A stretch of DNA of 64,000 bases from Coriolopsis trogii (Eukaryota > Basidiomycota > Agaricomycetes > Polyporales > Polyporaceae). The stretch covers positions 806,001 to 870,000 of the forward strand of contig JAHYIO010000039.1 in NCBI GenBank assembly GCA_020543525.1, read 5' to 3'. Positions within the stretch are counted from its first letter, which is position 1. Every line of letters starts with the position of its first letter. The position numbers were made by a program, and so were the translations under genes. Of the stretch, positions 60,274 through 64,000 are shown in pieces. The notes below the pieces were generated by a model. It had not been told where the DNA came from and searched no databases. It saw only the letters and a list, made by a program, of their open reading frames with translations.

Positions 60274-61687
60274 GACAGCGAATTGGTACGGGGGAATCAA
60301 GATCAGGGTGGCATTTTATACCGCTCATAGACATGGAGTAGGGGTGCTGCGTGCGCTCGAGGCCTGGCAGAACGTTCGAGCTGCATACAAGACAAACTGT
60401 TCATGTTCACAGGTGCCGGCAGAACTCGGGTGACCCACCCGATCCGTGACGCATGCGCACGAGGTCACAAGAGCTGTCGATTCCGCCTGTCGTCTTGGTT
60501 CGAGTCAGTGTGCGACGTGCGTCGCAGCCGAGATGGCGACAAGGCACTAGTACACATTCAGGACCCTGCCGTCTGCCCAGATACATCACCTCTCTGTGCT
60601 CTTCATATGCATTCCCCAATAGATTCCGCAACTGAGTGAGCCATGATACTTGGGCCTGAGTCCCACTCAAGGGCAATTGGAAGCGTTGGACCTCCGTCTC
60701 AGCTCAATAATCACCAGGATCGTCCAGGATCGTCCAAACGCGTCTGCGGCGATCTTGTCAGCCGCTCGTTCTCATGCATATATCCGCTTCGACGAAATGG
60801 TTCCCACCGCGTATACACACGATCACAATCTTCCCAATAATCCTTACGGTCGATAATCGATTTCGTCCGCGACCCCACACGGCCATGCACTCCACTCTTC
60901 CGACGTTTCAGCCGTCACGGCGTGGAAGCGTTGATTTATGCTATGCACACCCCATGACGCACGCACGTTGCACAGCCCGTACTTCCATCATGCGCCCCGG
61001 CAGCGTCGCATATATATGTATATATCGATATGCTTGCCATGTGGAAAGTATGTCTGCGGACTTAGCGATGGACTCATCAGGGTTTGCATAGGAGGTGATT
61101 GTTCATTGGGCAATGTCGATGCTAGGGTCTCGGAAGATTTGGAGTTCGGAGGAGTAGGGTGTCAACTGAAGGTAGATGGGATCCCGGAAGTGTGAAATTC
61201 AAACAGAGACTCAGTGAGAGACTGGGAGTGCAGTGTTTGAGGTTGAACGAGTGGACGGTGTGTGAATCTTGCACGTGACAGTCTGGTAGTGGCGCTTGTT
61301 GACAATGTTTGAGAACTTTGGACGTTTCATTCATTACTTTATGGTAACGGAGTTTTTGGCCTGGCGCATGGCCAGACGTCGCCTCCGGTTGCGCATGGAG
61401 GAGTCATGATCATGAGCGGCTCAAGCTGCGATCTACTGAGGGTACGTGCATCACCTATAGCCGCTGTACGTCGATATCCTGACAGATCTCAGAGGCGACT
61501 ATAGCCCGCCAACTTTGCTTCGAAGCACACCGGGCTCCCTCAACCCGCGGCCTGGGTGACACACTCGCCGCCGCAGTAATTTGCAAGCGCAGAACATGCC
61601 TTTATGCCTGTGCTGAGACGCTAAGTACGCAGCGGACGTGTAATATAAGGCTGAGGGGTAGTGCTCGCTTGTGGCGACATTCCTTCA
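60274..61687. other. Intergenic, divergent P450 and hydrolase
   Basis: 1.4 kb with no supported exon. Includes a TA-rich run (61009-61032) and a possible TATA element (61641-61650). Several minor open frames in both strands lack motifs. Confidence 0.45.
61641..61650 (+). promoter_or_regulatory. TATA-like element of the hydrolase gene
   Basis: TAATATAAGG, about 40-47 bp upstream of the ATG at 61688. Confidence 0.4.
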
Positions 61688-64000
61688 ATGTTTCCTATTC
61701 TGACTTTCTCCTTATCTCTCTTGGTTGTAGCGCGTTCTGCAGTCATTCACCATGTGAGTCTTTCAATCAAGCACCATCTGAATGGTATTCTAATATCATG
61801 TGGGCAGGAAAGGTCTCATGAACCTATGATCACTTGGGGACCGTGTAACACTCCCACCGTGAACGACACGTCTCTATCGTGCGGGTTCTTTGAAGTCCCC
61901 CTGGACTATCATGACCCCGCCGCCGGGAAGGCCCGCCTCGCTGTCATCAAAGCAAACGCTACTGGCGAGCGACTTGGCTCTGTTCTCTTCAATCCAGGTA
62001 TCATATCGCCTTTTACGGACGATGGACGGTAGCTTAGATGCCTACAGGTGGTCCTGGCGGCTCGGGTCTTGAGGCTCTCTCCATCCTCAAGGACACCCTC
62101 CTCGCTCGCACGGGAGGGGCATATGACATCGTAAGCTGGGACCCGCGCGGAGTCGGCCTTTCTACGTGAGTGTCTCTCGCACCCGTCTGTTACAAAATTG
62201 GCCTGACTGTCGACCGACAAGTCCGGGCGAAGTGCAGTGTTTTGAAGACGAAGAAGAGTACCGCGCCTTTTTCGCGGGGACAATCGAACTGACTGGCATC
62301 GAAGAGACGGGCAACTTCACTGACCCGCGGGATATCGAAGCGCTTTTGGCACAGGCGGATAGTATGCAGAAGAAGTATGCGGAGGTGGCTGAGAAGTGCA
62401 TGCGCTCGCCCAGCGGGAAGTACTTGCGGTACTTGGGCACCGCGGCCACCGTACGGGATATTGTGTCCATTGCGGACGCGCTCGAGGGGCCCGACGTTCC
62501 CTTGAATTACATTGGGGTCTCGTATGGGACGCTCATCGGGTCCTGGCTCCTGGGTAGTGAGTGAGCGTTTTCTGTGCGTAATGGTGCAATATTGAGACTG
62601 GTGTCGTAGTGTTTCCTGAGGTGAGCTCTTTCATTCGCTCGCTTTTTCCCATATTCAACTGTTCTGGGCACAGCGCGTAGGTCGTGTCATCCTGGACGGG
62701 GTGCTAGACCCTCAGATATTCGCAACCCAAGATGTCTCGGCTGTGAGTGTGATGTGACGTTGAGCCTTAGCTATGTATGACTTGAAAGTAACCTTGTGGT
62801 TCTAGCAATGGGCAAGTCAGATTGTCTCTGCGGATACCATCTTCAAGGGCATTGCGACCGGCTGTGCGCTCACCGGGCCATCGGGGTGTGCTGCTGCACA
62901 TGAAGGCGATACCCCGCTCGATGTCGACGCGCGCGTGCAATCACAACTGTTCCAGGCTGCCTATGACGCAACGAAAGCGAACGCATCTGTTCCTCTGACG
63001 TCTGGGAACGTCCGCGGTGAGCAAGCCTCGCGCTGGGCTATATCATAGGGTCGTCCTCCCGTGAATTTAAACACCCGCACGCCACGTACAGTGCTGCTCT
63101 TCCCCCAGTTGTACGGCCCTGGTGGCTGGTCGGATCTGATGAACGAGCTCTATTCGGAGATTGTGCAGACAATCGAGGAAGAGTCAAAGAACACAACCAC
63201 AACCAAGAGGTCGCTCCTCCGAACTGTCCGTCACAATCCGCCTCCGTGAGTTCCAGACTTGAAGCCGTACACACTCACGTGCTCGCAGGCTGATTGCAAA
63301 GCTTCAGGTTTGTCAGACAGAGTCAGGCAGAGAACGACGCACCGTCGTACACGTATTATGCCGTCTCCTGTGGGGACAGCATCGACACGCACGGGTCAAC
63401 GCTGAAGGACGCATTCGAGAGCGTTATCGAGACCTCCCAGCACGTCTCGCACCTCTGTACGTATCTCGTCCTTCTCTCTTTCATGATGCCTGATAGCTAT
63501 TTTCGGTACATATAGTTGGGTCCGTCTGGCCGACGTTGGCCTCTGAATGTCCGTTCTGGCCTGTACGCGCAGTAGAGCGGTATCAGGGCCCGTTCAACAA
63601 GACGCTCGCAAACAAGGTCCTCATCGCCTCGAACACCGTACGTCTCTTCCGCTGGGGTCGAGCGTGCTCTGGAACAGTGTGTGCTCTGCTAACGCACGGA
63701 ACTTGAGTATGATCCTATCACCCCGCTAGCCCACGCGCAGGCCCTTGCCGCTCTCTTGGGAGAGGACGCGGGGTTCGTCCGGCTCAACGGGTTCGGGGTA
63801 GGTCTCCATCTGTGTACACGCCATAGCGAGCATCAATCACTGTGCTCACTTCACTGGCACAGCACTCGACAGTCAACAATCCGTCTTCCTGCATTACGGA
63901 TGTGTCCGCGGCATACATGGTCAACGGAACGGTACGTGCTTCTTCCCGTTGTGCTCCGAGAAACGCGACTCATGGCTTCAATGTGCTAGCTCCCGGAGAA
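61688..64000 (+). CDS. Secreted alpha/beta hydrolase with TAP-like C-terminus, 3' partial
   Basis: ATG at 61688 opens a signal peptide (MFPILTFSLSLLVVARSAV). After the first intron: MITWGPCNTPTV, LSCGFFEVPLDYHDP, the oxyanion loop LFNPGGPGGSG (split by an intron), YDIVSWDPRGVGLST, and the nucleophile elbow YIGVSYGTLIGSWLLG with the catalytic Ser. The C-terminal TAP-like part has KVLIASNTYDPITPLAHAQA (acid Asp) and FVRLNGFGHSTVNN (catalytic His), followed by CITDVSAAYMVNGT. The gene continues beyond 64000. Related proteins include Streptomyces tripeptidyl aminopeptidases and fungal proteins of unknown substrate; peptidase or esterase activity is possible. All three triad residues are visible. 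Roughly ten introns in the visible part. Confidence 0.85.

Overview
The window is nuclear DNA of a filamentous basidiomycete, most likely an agaricomycete (polypore- or agaric-like). The evidence is dense short introns (about 50-65 nt, GT..AG, several per gene), moderate to high GC, and a gene complement typical of mushroom fungi: a CYP512-like P450, an OTT_1508-type deaminase-like protein, a TAP-type secreted hydrolase, DAL5 and monocarboxylate MFS carriers and an aromatic amino acid decarboxylase. Coding sequences had to be joined across introns by eye. Outer gene limits are mostly good, but individual splice sites are approximate unless positions are given. No tRNA, rRNA, CRISPR array or prokaryotic-type operon was seen.

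Region by region. 1-5.0 kb: the 3' part of ORC3 (replication origin recognition), then a complete group II aromatic-L-amino-acid decarboxylase. 5.5-6.8 kb: a short F-box-like fragment and a relic reading frame broken by one stop. 6.9-10.4 kb (minus): the tRNA m5C methyltransferase TRM4/NSUN2. 11.6-12.7 kb: a short WH1 + CRIB protein related to WASP but without a WH2/CA tail. 13.2-16.3 kb (minus): a small unknown gene and a deaminase-like gene whose catalytic Glu position reads Lys. 16.9-20.3 kb (minus) and 21.2-24.5 kb (plus): a divergent pair, type II NADH dehydrogenase and a DAL5/TNA1-like anion permease, each with one unusually long intron near its 5' end. 24.7-26.6 kb (minus): a monocarboxylate-type MFS carrier.

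26.56-45.99 kb is the most striking part, a direct tandem array of an ~8.1-kb unit: two full units (8095 and 8075 bp) and a third partial unit of ~3.3 kb. Each unit starts inside the 5' end of the MFS carrier, so units 2 and 3 carry only its promoter and first ~25 codons. Each then holds an intact five-exon cyclin-box gene on the minus strand. Units 1 and 2 continue with a decayed protein kinase-like sequence (plus strand), a gene-poor tract with two ~274-bp palindromic MITE-like elements in opposite orientation, and a degenerate CCTCTGA minisatellite next to the unit junction. The cyclin frames are open in all three units, while the kinase copies are broken to different degrees.

46.5-53.6 kb: a full-length ABCC (MRP-type) exporter with many introns, including an 11-nt first exon and a 15-nt microexon that restores the second D-loop. 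55.3-60.3 kb: two convergent cytochrome P450 genes. 61.7 kb to the end: a secreted alpha/beta hydrolase with TAP-like C-terminus, cut by the window edge. Exporter, P450s and hydrolase look like accessory, detoxification or secondary-metabolism functions, but no core biosynthetic enzyme lies among them, so a gene cluster is not claimed.
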